A DNA stretch of 26,293 nt from a virus (IMGVR_UViG_3300046001_002318:1-26293); one strand, 5' to 3'; shown: positions 7,301 to 17,086, numbered from the stretch's first letter. The notes: a model not told the origin generated them from the letters alone. Made by a program: numbers and translations.

Positions 7301-10300
7301 GGCTTGACGCAAATGGTAACATTACAGCCTACGATAGACCAGAAATAAGTAAAAAAACTGGACAAATAACCAGCACAAGAAATGTTGGAGTTTTAAATGG
7401 TGATAAGTTTGTGGTTGGAAGACAGCAACGTGGTGGTGGAAGAAAACTTACGGTAAGTAAAAAGGCTGGACAGTTAGCATCAGAACAACTACTTGGTACA
7501 ACAAAAACTGGAGTTGTTAGTGGTCAGACTGGAACAGCAAAGCCTACTACAACAACTGTAACTGGTGGGGCTCCTACAGACCGTCGTGTTGTTGGAGTTG
7601 GTAAGGGTGAGGCTGTTCTTAATAAAAAAACGACATCAGCACTTAAAGGTGGAAGAACTGCGTTTATCCCAGGTCTTGGAAGAATTAGAATTGCAGGTGC
7701 TGATCAGGGCATTCCAACAGGTCAAAAAACTGGAAGTACCACAGTTGGAGCGGTATCACAATCAGCACAACTATCTCGTGCACAGTTAATAGCAGCAACA
7801 GAAAAGATAAGTTTAAAAGAAGCAAAGCGTAGAATAGCAGCAGAAAGAAAACTTACTACATCTATGGAAGAGTCTACAAAGGCTCAGATGACAACAAAGG
7901 AAAGACTAACCCAGTTTAGTTCTAAAGCAGGTGTTGGAATTGGAGCAATGAGTGGTTTGACTATTGCTGCTTCATTTGCTGGTGGTCAAGTTGGAGAAAT
8001 GGCACAAAAAATTATGCCATTTGTATTTGGTTTACAAGGTATAACAATGCTACTTCCACTACTTGCTAATCCTTGGGTAGCAGCAATTGCAGCAATTGCA
8101 GTTGTTGGTGGAGTATTTATAAAGATGGCTAAAGATGTTGAAAATGCTAGAAAGGCTGGAGTTGATCTTGCTAAATCTATGAACATGACATCTGATAAAC
8201 TTCAAGGTCTTGCAGAGACAACTGGAACAGTCAGCGCTTCAGAAGAGGCAAACAGGAAAAGAGAAGGTATTCTAACTGGTGAAGATGCTGTTCAAAGAAA
8301 ATTTGGTCAAAACATTCTTGGTAGTGATTTCGGTAAAGGCTTATTAGCAGATATTGAAAAACAAGCAGAGGCTGGTCAAGGAATTCAAGATATTGGTAGA
8401 AACATATCAAATAGTCTTGCCTATGCAATTGTTCAAGGAGTTATAACAACAGATCAAGCAAAAAGTATATCTTCTGCACTTGGTGAAGAGTTAAAGAGTT
8501 ATGAAATACCAGCAATTGTTAGCGGTAGACTGACTACTCTGCTTGGACCAAATGGTGAAAATCTTGCAACAGATCCACTAAAGGTTACCATTGCAATTCA
8601 AGAAGAATCAATGACAAGGCAGGCTGATTTCTTTAAGACTGCTCTAGAAAATATAAAGCCAACCGTTGGACTTAGTGCTACCCAAACTATACTTGGGGCA
8701 ACAGGTGCTGGTGCTGTAATCGGTGGAGGTATTGGTCTTGCAGGTGGACCATTTTCTCCCGTTACTGCAACAGGAGGAGCCATTGCTGGAGGTGTAGTAG
8801 GTGCAATTGGCGGTGTGGGTGCTGCTCTTAGTGAAAAGGGAGCAAGAGAAAGTAACGCTAACCTTGGGGCTGCTGCACTTCAACTTGGACTAGAACAAGT
8901 ATCAATGAATAATGGATTGGTTGATTCCTTAAATAAACAATATGATGTTAAAGTTAAGATGGCTAAGACAGATAAAGAAATTAAAAAAATTGAAAAAGAA
9001 AGAAAAGCGGCACTCGATACACTTAATGCAAAAAATGCAGAAGCGTTAAATCTTCTTATTGCACAAAAAGACAACTTCGGCGCTGATATATTTACAAAGG
9101 GTATCAATGCAGCAATAGATACACTTTATAAAGATGGACCAATGAAGGTTTTTGCTGATGAAGCAAAGAAGTCTTTAGAAAGCATTAAGGATGCAGACTT
9201 TAAGGCAATGCTTCAGGTTCAATTTGCCAGTGGATCACTTGACCCAGTAACAATTATGAAACTTGCCAATAATCAAGAATTGCAAAGTAAGTTTACAGTT
9301 CTTGTTGAAGAACAGGGTAGTGAAAATGCAAACTTAGTAATGCAACTACTTATGAAGGCTGGAACAAATGATACCAACCTTCCTATCTTTATGGACATTA
9401 TAAATAAAGATCCTGACAGTTTTGATAAAAATATGAAGGCTATTTCAGTTCTTGCTAACATGCAGCAGAAGTATGGAATAACAATTGATGTTAATGATGA
9501 TGGAGCAACACAAATAGCAGAAGTTGTTGCAATAACTGAAAAATTAGCAGGAATAACTGGAGAAGAATTAACAAAAGAAGCCTTCCTTGATCTTGGTATT
9601 ACTGGAAATATGACAGGACCAGAATTTGATGCGTTGTGGAAAACTCTTGTTGGCACATCAAAAACAATTAATAAAAGTGTAATTGTTGACTTTGTTGCTG
9701 CTGGAGATAGAAATGTATTGTCTGCATATCTTGCTTCACAAGGAATTACACAACTTAGAGGTAGAGGTGCTGCATCGCAAAGAAAAGCCTATCTGGATAA
9801 GGCAAAGGCTGATCTTGTTGGAAGACAAGGCAAGGTAGACCCAAATGCTATTCCTGGCGGTACAGGTGGAACAGGTGGAGACACAGGTGCAAGAGACACA
9901 ACACTAGACGATATTTTAAATAGACTAAAGATGGTTCGTGAGCAATCGATTAAGGCTACTGGCGGAGTAAAAGAATTATTAAGGGTAACTGGTGGTAAAG
10001 GTTTAACTCAATTTGGCGGAGTAATGCAAGATTTACTTAAAACTCCTGGCGGAATAAATAGAGAGTTCCTTGACTTTATTAATCAAATGGATGATAAAAC
10101 TCGTAAAATTTATTTAACAGAAAAAAATGGCACTGCAATATTAACAGGTAAAGGTAAAGCACTTAAAGAAGCCTATGATGAAGCCATAATTGGTGAGTAT
10201 CAATACTCACAACAGGAAAGTCTAGATGCCGCTAAGGGTCAACTTGCTGCTCTTCAAAAATTAAAAGATGCTGGAGTTCCTACTGCACAGGCAGTTGAAA

Positions 10301-12132
10301 TGGTTGCTGATGCTCAATTGGCTATAGCAATTAATGGAGAAGATATTAGTTCTGAAGAATTAAAGAGAATGGCAGAAGATGCCAAATTTGCCGCAGATGA
10401 ACTTGAAAGAGTTGGCGTTGCATTAAAACTGGCAACTCCTGCTGGAAAAATAGAAATAGTCCAAGGAGAACTATCAAAGGCAAATGATTACTTTGATAAG
10501 CAAAGTGCTTTAATTGAACAGCAAAGAGAAGCAGCGCCAGCATATAAGGCTCTTACATCTACAATAGAAAAACAAACACAGGCAATTGAAGATGCAAACG
10601 ATGAGATAGATGGATATCAATCTAGTATAGATGTTATACAGCGTGAACTTGAAGTAAATGCTATTTATGGTAGTAGAGTAATCGATAATCTTAATGCACA
10701 GGTTGATATATTAAATAGAACTGCTGAATTAGATTTTGACAGACCTCTTGCAAACTTAAGCGATGAGTCTAATATTCTTTCAAACACACTTGGACTTATT
10801 GATAGAGCCCAGGATAAGATTAATAAAAAGTATGATGCTCAAGAAGAAGCCTTGTCAAAGATATCACAACTTAATTCTGAAATTGCGGGGCAAGAAAAAC
10901 AAAGGCTTACACTTGCTGACGCATTAAGTCAGGGAGATATTTCTGCAGCCGCTGCTGCTGCTCAAGAAATGAGAGCAACTGCTGCCGAGGCTGCTTCACG
11001 CAGATCATCTGGAACACTTGCCGCTGCACGAGAAGCAGAGATTGGTGCAGTATCAGTTAGTGGAATGACAAGAGTTCAAATTGAAGAACGTCAATTCCAA
11101 ATAGGTCAACAAACATTTGCACTAGAACAACAGCGTCAAATTGTTGAAGCCAACATTCAAAGAATTCAGGATGCTGTTTATGCTAAGGAACAGTTAAGAC
11201 TTCCCCAGATAGCAGCAATACAAGGATATCAAGACAAAATTTATGCAGTACAAACATTGCAGTTAATTCCTTCACAAAAAATTCTTGAAGATACTACTAA
11301 AGCCAAAGAAGCATATGAAAAAATAACTCAAGATTCTATTGATCAGTTAACTTATCTTACAAGGACACAGGAACAATGGATAACAATAAACACTGAACTA
11401 GTTGCTGCAGAATCTATGAATAAAAAAATTGAAGATGAAACTTCTGCATCTGCAATTGCAGCAAAGGATATTTTGGACAATTGGACAAAAACCAAGCCAA
11501 AACTTGATGAATCAATTAAACCTGCAACTGATCTTAAAGGAGTTATTGCAGAGTCAGCAACAAAGTCTGCAAGTATACTAGCATCTTGGAATGCTTTAAA
11601 TAAAACCTTTACGACTACCCACATTATTAATACTGTTTATACTTCAAGCGGTGGTGGGGGATCAACAGGAGGCACTGGTAGTGGTGGTGGTGCTAAAGGC
11701 AGTGTACAGTTGAAGGCTTATGGCGGTAAGATTATGCCAATGAACTATGGTGGAATGGTTCCTAAGTATATGGCTATGGGTGGTGCAGTTGGATCTGATA
11801 CAGTACCAGCCATGTTAACCCCTGGAGAATTTGTAATGAATAGGGCTGCAACTAAACAATTTGGTCCAATGCTTAATGAGATGAATAACTCCAAATTTCC
11901 TTCAATGATTGAAGGTATGACTCCAGCAGTCTATTCATCTAATAACTCATCTATAGTTTCTCCAACTATTACTTCTGTAGCAACAACTGTTTCAGATAAC
12001 TCAAGCACCATGTATAATTATAATATTGGAATTACTGTTCCACAATCAAGTGCAAGTTCTAACGATATTGCTAGAGCAGTAATCGGTCAGATTAAGTATA
12101 TTGATTCACAGAGAATTAGAGGGCAGAAATAA
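4306..12132 (+). CDS. Tape measure protein (very long)
   Basis: 2608 residues; ATG at 4306 with AAGAGGTG at 4291-4298. The ATG at 4302 is out of frame and stops after three codons. The tape measure fills the tail tube, fixes its length and enters or aids the channel at the host membrane. Residues ~190-520 match the phage minor-tail/TMP domain (a hydrophobic patch around VGFTVPLAYFGTAAAKTF, then helical repeats with AAAMGKTG and EGGINASEGANALKSGL). Hydrophobic segments lie near 194-213, 542-579, 1208-1276 and a Gly-zipper at 1454-1510. Residues ~656-1180 are Gly/Thr/Pro-rich and not coiled-coil-like. A long coiled coil covers ~1990-2420. The C-terminus carries DTVPAMLTPGEFVMN at ~2498-2512, a motif common in tape measures. 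At about 1.5 angstrom per residue the ceiling is a tail near 390 nm. Confidence 0.93.
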   Translation: MADVNANIGVHIDTSAALAELKNLQRQLATFHSSVAKNSAASAAAQKNLQTNLLNSINATGKFSAQMGLVRTSTESFTHALEKNKLSMREYFRYAGGSTKTFGKLFRQEFDTIGKVAEERVKKMQTQYIKMGRDASGAMKAMAITPRTLDMNDYATKTALAAQKQALFNQLIKQGSTNLLNFGKNTQWAGRQLMVGFTVPLAYFGTAAAKTFMDLEAQAVKFKRVYGDMFTTTDETTKALADIEALAEQFTKYGVSAVKTMELASQAAAMGKTGADLTAQVAEANRLAVLGGVEQTQALETTISLTNAFGIASEDLAKKIDFLNSVENQTVVSIEDLTIAIPKAGPVVKQLGGDVEDLAFFLTAMKEGGINASEGANALKSGLASLINPTKKASDMLAGFGINIKAIVEGNQGNIRQTVIDFSRALDTLDPLNRARAIEQLFGKFQFSRLSTLFQNVTKDGTQASRVLQLAGSSIEQLAILSERELKTVEDAVGTQFKSAVEELKLAIAPIGKTFLEAVTPIVRVIGDILDKFNNLGEGTKKFIVIASTLVGIIGPTLLMTFGLLANGVANIIKLFLALRGGFLKLGGNSKILAQQTDYLNTEQMEAATVAASLNQAHTRLTQSFTAETSAVRLLRQAYIDATVAAANFARANPGMMMPGRGGAPKKFARGTTSVPGRGKKDNVPAVLMPGEAVIPTDIAQDPQYQPIIEAMMNGTLQAFGNGTGDAQPFANSPQFQPKMDLSGPSAQVLNTNPRAVNDLVLGKSSFTETNEAFAARNAALLAKMNARKNPVDVTTGKTVFAHAVDNRVLTGAGVPTSIQAGGFTKATAFSAIGFDLSPSVNSRLIAGTVPTSEYLKEIKSPLSTQTMTARLIDLGASPREAARVTEVMKSNLIRSLETLPPDKLIGDKDIYSRMGNLKTGILGGMVKKSKGGAFGNAVKQLYANTTFSPSGKSSVAMNSTAPIGSVIDAIKKTKTSQAVLKPLEALRRMDPNYRIPVRLDANGNITAYDRPEISKKTGQITSTRNVGVLNGDKFVVGRQQRGGGRKLTVSKKAGQLASEQLLGTTKTGVVSGQTGTAKPTTTTVTGGAPTDRRVVGVGKGEAVLNKKTTSALKGGRTAFIPGLGRIRIAGADQGIPTGQKTGSTTVGAVSQSAQLSRAQLIAATEKISLKEAKRRIAAERKLTTSMEESTKAQMTTKERLTQFSSKAGVGIGAMSGLTIAASFAGGQVGEMAQKIMPFVFGLQGITMLLPLLANPWVAAIAAIAVVGGVFIKMAKDVENARKAGVDLAKSMNMTSDKLQGLAETTGTVSASEEANRKREGILTGEDAVQRKFGQNILGSDFGKGLLADIEKQAEAGQGIQDIGRNISNSLAYAIVQGVITTDQAKSISSALGEELKSYEIPAIVSGRLTTLLGPNGENLATDPLKVTIAIQEESMTRQADFFKTALENIKPTVGLSATQTILGATGAGAVIGGGIGLAGGPFSPVTATGGAIAGGVVGAIGGVGAALSEKGARESNANLGAAALQLGLEQVSMNNGLVDSLNKQYDVKVKMAKTDKEIKKIEKERKAALDTLNAKNAEALNLLIAQKDNFGADIFTKGINAAIDTLYKDGPMKVFADEAKKSLESIKDADFKAMLQVQFASGSLDPVTIMKLANNQELQSKFTVLVEEQGSENANLVMQLLMKAGTNDTNLPIFMDIINKDPDSFDKNMKAISVLANMQQKYGITIDVNDDGATQIAEVVAITEKLAGITGEELTKEAFLDLGITGNMTGPEFDALWKTLVGTSKTINKSVIVDFVAAGDRNVLSAYLASQGITQLRGRGAASQRKAYLDKAKADLVGRQGKVDPNAIPGGTGGTGGDTGARDTTLDDILNRLKMVREQSIKATGGVKELLRVTGGKGLTQFGGVMQDLLKTPGGINREFLDFINQMDDKTRKIYLTEKNGTAILTGKGKALKEAYDEAIIGEYQYSQQESLDAAKGQLAALQKLKDAGVPTAQAVEMVADAQLAIAINGEDISSEELKRMAEDAKFAADELERVGVALKLATPAGKIEIVQGELSKANDYFDKQSALIEQQREAAPAYKALTSTIEKQTQAIEDANDEIDGYQSSIDVIQRELEVNAIYGSRVIDNLNAQVDILNRTAELDFDRPLANLSDESNILSNTLGLIDRAQDKINKKYDAQEEALSKISQLNSEIAGQEKQRLTLADALSQGDISAAAAAAQEMRATAAEAASRRSSGTLAAAREAEIGAVSVSGMTRVQIEERQFQIGQQTFALEQQRQIVEANIQRIQDAVYAKEQLRLPQIAAIQGYQDKIYAVQTLQLIPSQKILEDTTKAKEAYEKITQDSIDQLTYLTRTQEQWITINTELVAAESMNKKIEDETSASAIAAKDILDNWTKTKPKLDESIKPATDLKGVIAESATKSASILASWNALNKTFTTTHIINTVYTSSGGGGSTGGTGSGGGAKGSVQLKAYGGKIMPMNYGGMVPKYMAMGGAVGSDTVPAMLTPGEFVMNRAATKQFGPMLNEMNNSKFPSMIEGMTPAVYSSNNSSIVSPTITSVATTVSDNSSTMYNYNIGITVPQSSASSNDIARAVIGQIKYIDSQRIRGQK

Positions 12133-12773
12133 TGGCTACCGCAGCATATTTAACAGGTCGTCGTAGATATCAACGTCCACAGGCTCTGCTTTGGTCTGAG
12201 AACGCTGGAACTCTACAAGATGGAGTTTATGTACCAGTAGGGTATGAAATAGGCGTAGATGCCCCAGAGGGGGCTGACGAAGCCCTTCTAGACCAGTTCC
12301 TTATCCTATCTGACCATAATCGAGGGGAACTTCAATTTAAACCAACAAGAATAGAACAACGTCAAAGAACTATCAATGGTAGGATGAGGTCTTATCATAT
12401 TGCAGATAAGTTAACTATGTCCCTATCTTGGAATAATCTTCCATCTAGAGGTTTTCATTTACCTGCCGATTTTAATCCTACAACTGGATCTTCTCCCTAC
12501 AAAAATGTATCAGGTCAAGAATATACAGCAGACGGTGGCGCTGGTGGCGTAGAACTACTTGACTGGTATGAAAATCATCAGGGTCCATTCTGGATGTATC
12601 TAGCATATGATAAGTATAGTAATTTTGGCAAGGACAATGCTGCTTATGGTCACCTAGCACAATATAATCAAATTATGCAAGTTTATTTTGCTGACTTTAA
12701 TTATACTGTTGTAAAACGTGGTGGTAACAACCATGATCTTTGGAATATTTCGGTAACGCTGGAAGAGGTCTAG
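12132..12773 (+). CDS. Minor tail protein, distal tail type
   Basis: 213 residues; the ATG overlaps the tape measure TAA by one base (TAATG). The sequence is rich in aromatic and Gly residues, with predicted beta strands (LTMSLSWNNLP, GPFWMYLAYDKYSNF, IMQVYFADFNYTVV) and ends in a strand with WNISVTLEEV, the kind of ending seen in distal tail and tail-tube-like domains. The gene directly after the tape measure in siphoviruses normally encodes the distal tail protein (Dit), the ring that joins tube and hub. That position, and the large hub-like protein that follows two bases later, support a Dit-type role; sequence alone does not prove it. Confidence 0.55.
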   Translation: MATAAYLTGRRRYQRPQALLWSENAGTLQDGVYVPVGYEIGVDAPEGADEALLDQFLILSDHNRGELQFKPTRIEQRQRTINGRMRSYHIADKLTMSLSWNNLPSRGFHLPADFNPTTGSSPYKNVSGQEYTADGGAGGVELLDWYENHQGPFWMYLAYDKYSNFGKDNAAYGHLAQYNQIMQVYFADFNYTVVKRGGNNHDLWNISVTLEEV

Positions 12774-12774
12774 A

Positions 12775-15700
12775 GTGTTTGTAAATGAAGAATTAAAAAC
12801 ACATCTACAAACATCTGCAACAGTTAAGTTGCAATCACTTGTTTTGGCTGAGTGGAATATGAATATGCCAGATAATATATTTAAACTTGGCAACTACAGA
12901 TACAGACCATTTGATAATACATCCCAATACTTTACATTGCCAAACGACTTTGATCAGTTAGACGCTGGAAATTATTTTACAGGCGCAACGGATGCTGATG
13001 TTGTGATTGACGGTGGTTTTACCAATAGTGACGTTCCTCAACTATTTACATCAATTAAAGATAAGATGAAGATGATATACTCTTTAGAGGATTGCCTAAA
13101 ACCATTTAGACCCAGATCTGGAATTAATAAACCTTTATATTTTAGTAATAGATTTATAGCAAACTCTGGTGCATCTATGGCACAAAGACCAAGATATTAT
13201 ATGCCTTCAAGATATGATGAGTTTAAGTATTGGACATCATACAGAACAGAAAACAATATTGAGCGCGGCATTGCAAAAAATATATCAAACAACCTTTATT
13301 ATATTGATGATGCAGTTCCATTTGTTGTGTATAAAAATAACGTACCAACAAATAGAATTGTTATAAAGATGCAGACAAATGTTGGAGATGTAGACCTTGG
13401 ACCCTTTACAACTGCAACCACATCAATAACTGACCCACTATTTGGAACACTAAACAAGACAACTCCAAGCAGATGGAAGGTCCAGTACCTAAAAGAAAAT
13501 AGTTGGGTTGATGCATATTCCTTTAGAGAAAATGATACACGTACTTCTGGTGAACCAATTATAGATACTGATGGATATGTAGAACTTGAATATGGCTTAA
13601 TTATTCCAGAAGAATACAAAGACTCTTTTATTTTTGCTTCAACATTATCGTCTGATATATTGTTACCAGAAACATCTGTTGAAGGCTATGCATATCTTAT
13701 TATTGAAAATGAGGGGGATCGTGGAACATTTCATATATGGACTAATGGCGACTATGCAACATTTACCCCACAATATGGATGGCAACTAGGTTCAGAAGAG
13801 GTTGCAAATAATACAAACTTTGTAACCGACTTAACATCTCCAGACTCATTTGATAACGATATTTCGGGGGATTTAACTTATAGAGAGTTTCAATATATAC
13901 GTGGTATCAGAGTTGTAGTAGACACAATGAATAAATTTGACTCTACCTTTGATCTTATCGAAATGTCTCCTAGATTAGTGCTTGATATTTCTAATAAGGT
14001 TGTTGATTTTAAAATTACAAAAACACTTTCTGATATTGGTATAACATCTTTACCAGTTGGACAACTTCTTGCTTCAAATGGAACCATATCTTTGTTTGAC
14101 GACGATCAAGCATTTAATGAAAATAACTCATCAAGTATTGTTGCAGACTATATTCGCAAAAATATAAAATTTAATTTTTACGAAATAATTTTAGATGTCG
14201 ATGGGTTTGACTATTACGTTCCAATTAAAACTTTATACTCAGAAGGTTTTCCTCAAGCGGACGTTACTGCTGGAACAATATCAATTAGCCTTAGAGATTT
14301 TTTCTTTTTTTTAGAGTCAATGCCAGCACCAAGATTATTAACAACTCAAACATCTTTAAGTTATGCCATAACAACTCTTCTTGACTATATTGGTTTTACA
14401 AACTATACATTTAGAAGAACAACTGGAGAATCAGATCCAATCATCCCATACTTTTTTGTTGCACCAGATCAAAACGTTGCACAGGTTTTAAATCAACTAG
14501 CCCTAGCAACACAAACAGCAATGTTTTTTGATGAGTATAACAACTTTATAGTAATGAGTAAAGATTATTTAATGCCAACCGAGGCTCAAAGATCAACAGA
14601 CTTTATTTTTTCAGGATCAAACAATCAAATAGATGCAGGGGTAACCGAGAATGCAACATCTGGAAACTTGCCAAACATCCTCTCTATAGCATCACAAGAT
14701 AAAAAGATTTATAATGATGGAAAAATTAACTATACAACTAGATATATTCAACGAACCTATGGATCTATTGAACAGCCATTTTTTCTTGCAAGTGAAAAAA
14801 CTTGGCTATATAAACCATCTTTACTTTGGGAAGTTTCTGGCACAGATAAACTAAAAACCGTTAACTCATTAACACAAAAAGGTAGTGCTTATGTTTTAGG
14901 GGCAATGCCACTAAACTCAATATTATCTTCAGCAGTACCTACAGTAGTAAACCATTCAGTTATTAATAATATAGTTGATTTAGGTGAAAATATTTATTGG
15001 CTAACCAGATATGATGGATATCTATATTCAAATGGTGAAATTATTAGGTATGACGCTGCCGAGTTTAATGTTACTGGAACTGGAAACGTATGGATTAGTA
15101 GTAACCAAGAATATCAAAGATATTTTTCATCAATACCTTTTAATGGTAAAATTTATCCAACGGGATTAATTAGAATATATTCAACTCCATATTATGAAAC
15201 CGTTGACGGAATAACAAGATTACAAAATGGAGCAGTTGTTGACCATGGTCGTGGTCAGTTTGGTACAACTGTAACTGAGCATACTGCTGGTATAAGTGAT
15301 TACTGGTCTAATAACGATTATGTTCGTGGATGTAATATGCAGGCTGGCTTTATGTTTACAACACAATTAGATGAAGATGTTACATACCCAGCAACTACTG
15401 TTGGTGCAGCAGGCGTTGACAATGTTCTTGCAAAACAAACAACACGCAATGGAATTATTAAAAACTTTATGGCAACCAATTATTTAACTGAAACACAGGT
15501 TAATAACTTAAAAAGCACTCAGACTGGAACTATTCAATCATCTGCATTTGTTATGAATGGTCCATCATTTAAAACTACAGATGTTCCACTTAATTTTGTA
15601 TCTTATGTTTATAAATCACTTAATAATGCCTATAAACATTTTGGAACAAGAATGAGAATAGTTGGTAAAATTGAAAACAATACTAGTAGAACTCAGACCC

Positions 15701-17085
15701 CAATTGGCAGTACGACATACTATCAGGCTTCAGGTACACAACCAGATCAAAACGTAAACATTGGTGGTGGAAGCGGTGGGCTTGCAGTTCTACTAAATCC
15801 AGAAACAAATAACGGATACTATTTTGAAGTTATTGCATTGACTGAAGATAATATTAACTCATACTTAAAATTAAATACAAAAGGTGAGGCTGAAAAATCC
15901 ATTAACAATATAGTTTTTTATAAAGTCAAAAAAGACTCTTCAAATAATAACGCAATTCCTGTTAAACTTTGGGGAGGTCTTTCAAAAATACTTGTAGACG
16001 ACGGAAGATTTACTGGGCAATATCGAATGTCTGGTGAAGATAATCCAACGGTTTATGATTTATCCGTAGAGTATCAAGACATTGGTAAAATTAGAAGATT
16101 CTATTTATACATTAACAATAAACTTATAAAAGTTGTTGATGATTCAGATCCACTTCCAATCTATAATAATATGGCTTTGTTTACCCGTGGATCTTCAAGA
16201 GTTATGTTTGAAAACATCTATGCACTTTCAGAAAACTATTCTCAGAATAGTGTATTTACTGTTGGAGAAACCCTTTCCTCTGCCCTTTCAGATACAAAAA
16301 TTAACGCTAACGAATCATTTACAAAATATGCAATGAGTGGAATAATTCAGTCCACATATCTTTCTGGAATTAGTGCACAAGAGCCACCAAAATATAATAT
16401 GTATTTTGAAGAGTTTGGGACTCTTATGCGTGAATGTGCATATTTTGATGTTAAGTATGACCGTGCTTACCCTGCTCTTTATGCACAATTATCACCAACA
16501 CTTGATAGGATCAAGGGGTACACAACTTCAGGATTTAAAGCAGATTCTTATGGAGCAGAATTTTTAATCTTTAACGCTACGGATAAGGCTTTAAGCCTAG
16601 ATGAAACAACAGGAAACTTTTTAAGAATACAAGGAATTACGTTTACACAAGACACAACACATGAACTAACGGTTGACGAATATTTTAAAAAACGTGGAAA
16701 TTTATCTGATCCAGAGTTTAAAGGTGACACACTTGCCTACTCTCCTCTTGTAGAAAAATCTAAATATGATGAAATCAGGCAGAGCAGAATGATCTATGGT
16801 AAAAACGAATTTAGTATAGACAGTATGTATGTTCAAACTCCAGATGATGCTGAGGCATTGATGGGGTGGATTATTAATAAAATTATGCATCCTAAAAAAT
16901 CTATTGGTATTCAATTATTTTCTATTCCAACATTGCAACTTGGAGACATAGTTACAATTGATTATAAAGATTCTACTGGGCTAGACCTTGTTGCATCTGA
17001 TACAAGTAGATTTGTGGTATATAATATTGAGTACTTAAGAGGAACTGATGGACCGAGCATGACTGCATATTTGAGCGAGGTGTAA
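12775..17085 (+). CDS. Tail hub / tip protein (Tal-like) with lectin-like insert
   Basis: 1436 residues from a GTG at 12775, with GGAAGAGG at 12761-12768 deciding the start; one base separates it from the previous stop. Residues ~409-620 look like a baseplate-hub (gp27/Tal-type) domain: a strand-rich segment, then AITTLLDYIGFTNYTF, VAPDQNVAQVLNQLALATQT and a FDEYNNFIVMS strand. Residues ~996-1154 have the strand pattern of a concanavalin-A/laminin-G-like fold (YYFEVIALTE ... RFYLYINNKLIKVVDD ... VMFENIYALSE), suggesting carbohydrate binding. The last 95 residues, with LQLGDIVTIDYKD and a final SMTAYLSEV, again resemble hub proteins. The protein probably forms the trimeric tip opened on host contact. 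No peptidase or lysozyme catalytic motif was recognised. Arg is mostly AGA. Confidence 0.7.
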   Translation: MFVNEELKTHLQTSATVKLQSLVLAEWNMNMPDNIFKLGNYRYRPFDNTSQYFTLPNDFDQLDAGNYFTGATDADVVIDGGFTNSDVPQLFTSIKDKMKMIYSLEDCLKPFRPRSGINKPLYFSNRFIANSGASMAQRPRYYMPSRYDEFKYWTSYRTENNIERGIAKNISNNLYYIDDAVPFVVYKNNVPTNRIVIKMQTNVGDVDLGPFTTATTSITDPLFGTLNKTTPSRWKVQYLKENSWVDAYSFRENDTRTSGEPIIDTDGYVELEYGLIIPEEYKDSFIFASTLSSDILLPETSVEGYAYLIIENEGDRGTFHIWTNGDYATFTPQYGWQLGSEEVANNTNFVTDLTSPDSFDNDISGDLTYREFQYIRGIRVVVDTMNKFDSTFDLIEMSPRLVLDISNKVVDFKITKTLSDIGITSLPVGQLLASNGTISLFDDDQAFNENNSSSIVADYIRKNIKFNFYEIILDVDGFDYYVPIKTLYSEGFPQADVTAGTISISLRDFFFFLESMPAPRLLTTQTSLSYAITTLLDYIGFTNYTFRRTTGESDPIIPYFFVAPDQNVAQVLNQLALATQTAMFFDEYNNFIVMSKDYLMPTEAQRSTDFIFSGSNNQIDAGVTENATSGNLPNILSIASQDKKIYNDGKINYTTRYIQRTYGSIEQPFFLASEKTWLYKPSLLWEVSGTDKLKTVNSLTQKGSAYVLGAMPLNSILSSAVPTVVNHSVINNIVDLGENIYWLTRYDGYLYSNGEIIRYDAAEFNVTGTGNVWISSNQEYQRYFSSIPFNGKIYPTGLIRIYSTPYYETVDGITRLQNGAVVDHGRGQFGTTVTEHTAGISDYWSNNDYVRGCNMQAGFMFTTQLDEDVTYPATTVGAAGVDNVLAKQTTRNGIIKNFMATNYLTETQVNNLKSTQTGTIQSSAFVMNGPSFKTTDVPLNFVSYVYKSLNNAYKHFGTRMRIVGKIENNTSRTQTPIGSTTYYQASGTQPDQNVNIGGGSGGLAVLLNPETNNGYYFEVIALTEDNINSYLKLNTKGEAEKSINNIVFYKVKKDSSNNNAIPVKLWGGLSKILVDDGRFTGQYRMSGEDNPTVYDLSVEYQDIGKIRRFYLYINNKLIKVVDDSDPLPIYNNMALFTRGSSRVMFENIYALSENYSQNSVFTVGETLSSALSDTKINANESFTKYAMSGIIQSTYLSGISAQEPPKYNMYFEEFGTLMRECAYFDVKYDRAYPALYAQLSPTLDRIKGYTTSGFKADSYGAEFLIFNATDKALSLDETTGNFLRIQGITFTQDTTHELTVDEYFKKRGNLSDPEFKGDTLAYSPLVEKSKYDEIRQSRMIYGKNEFSIDSMYVQTPDDAEALMGWIINKIMHPKKSIGIQLFSIPTLQLGDIVTIDYKDSTGLDLVASDTSRFVVYNIEYLRGTDGPSMTAYLSEV

Positions 17086-17086
17086 A

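Noticed and set aside
14295-14312. T-rich run TTTTTTCTTTTTTTT considered as a terminator
   Set aside because: It encodes a Phe run inside the hub gene and no GC stem precedes it.
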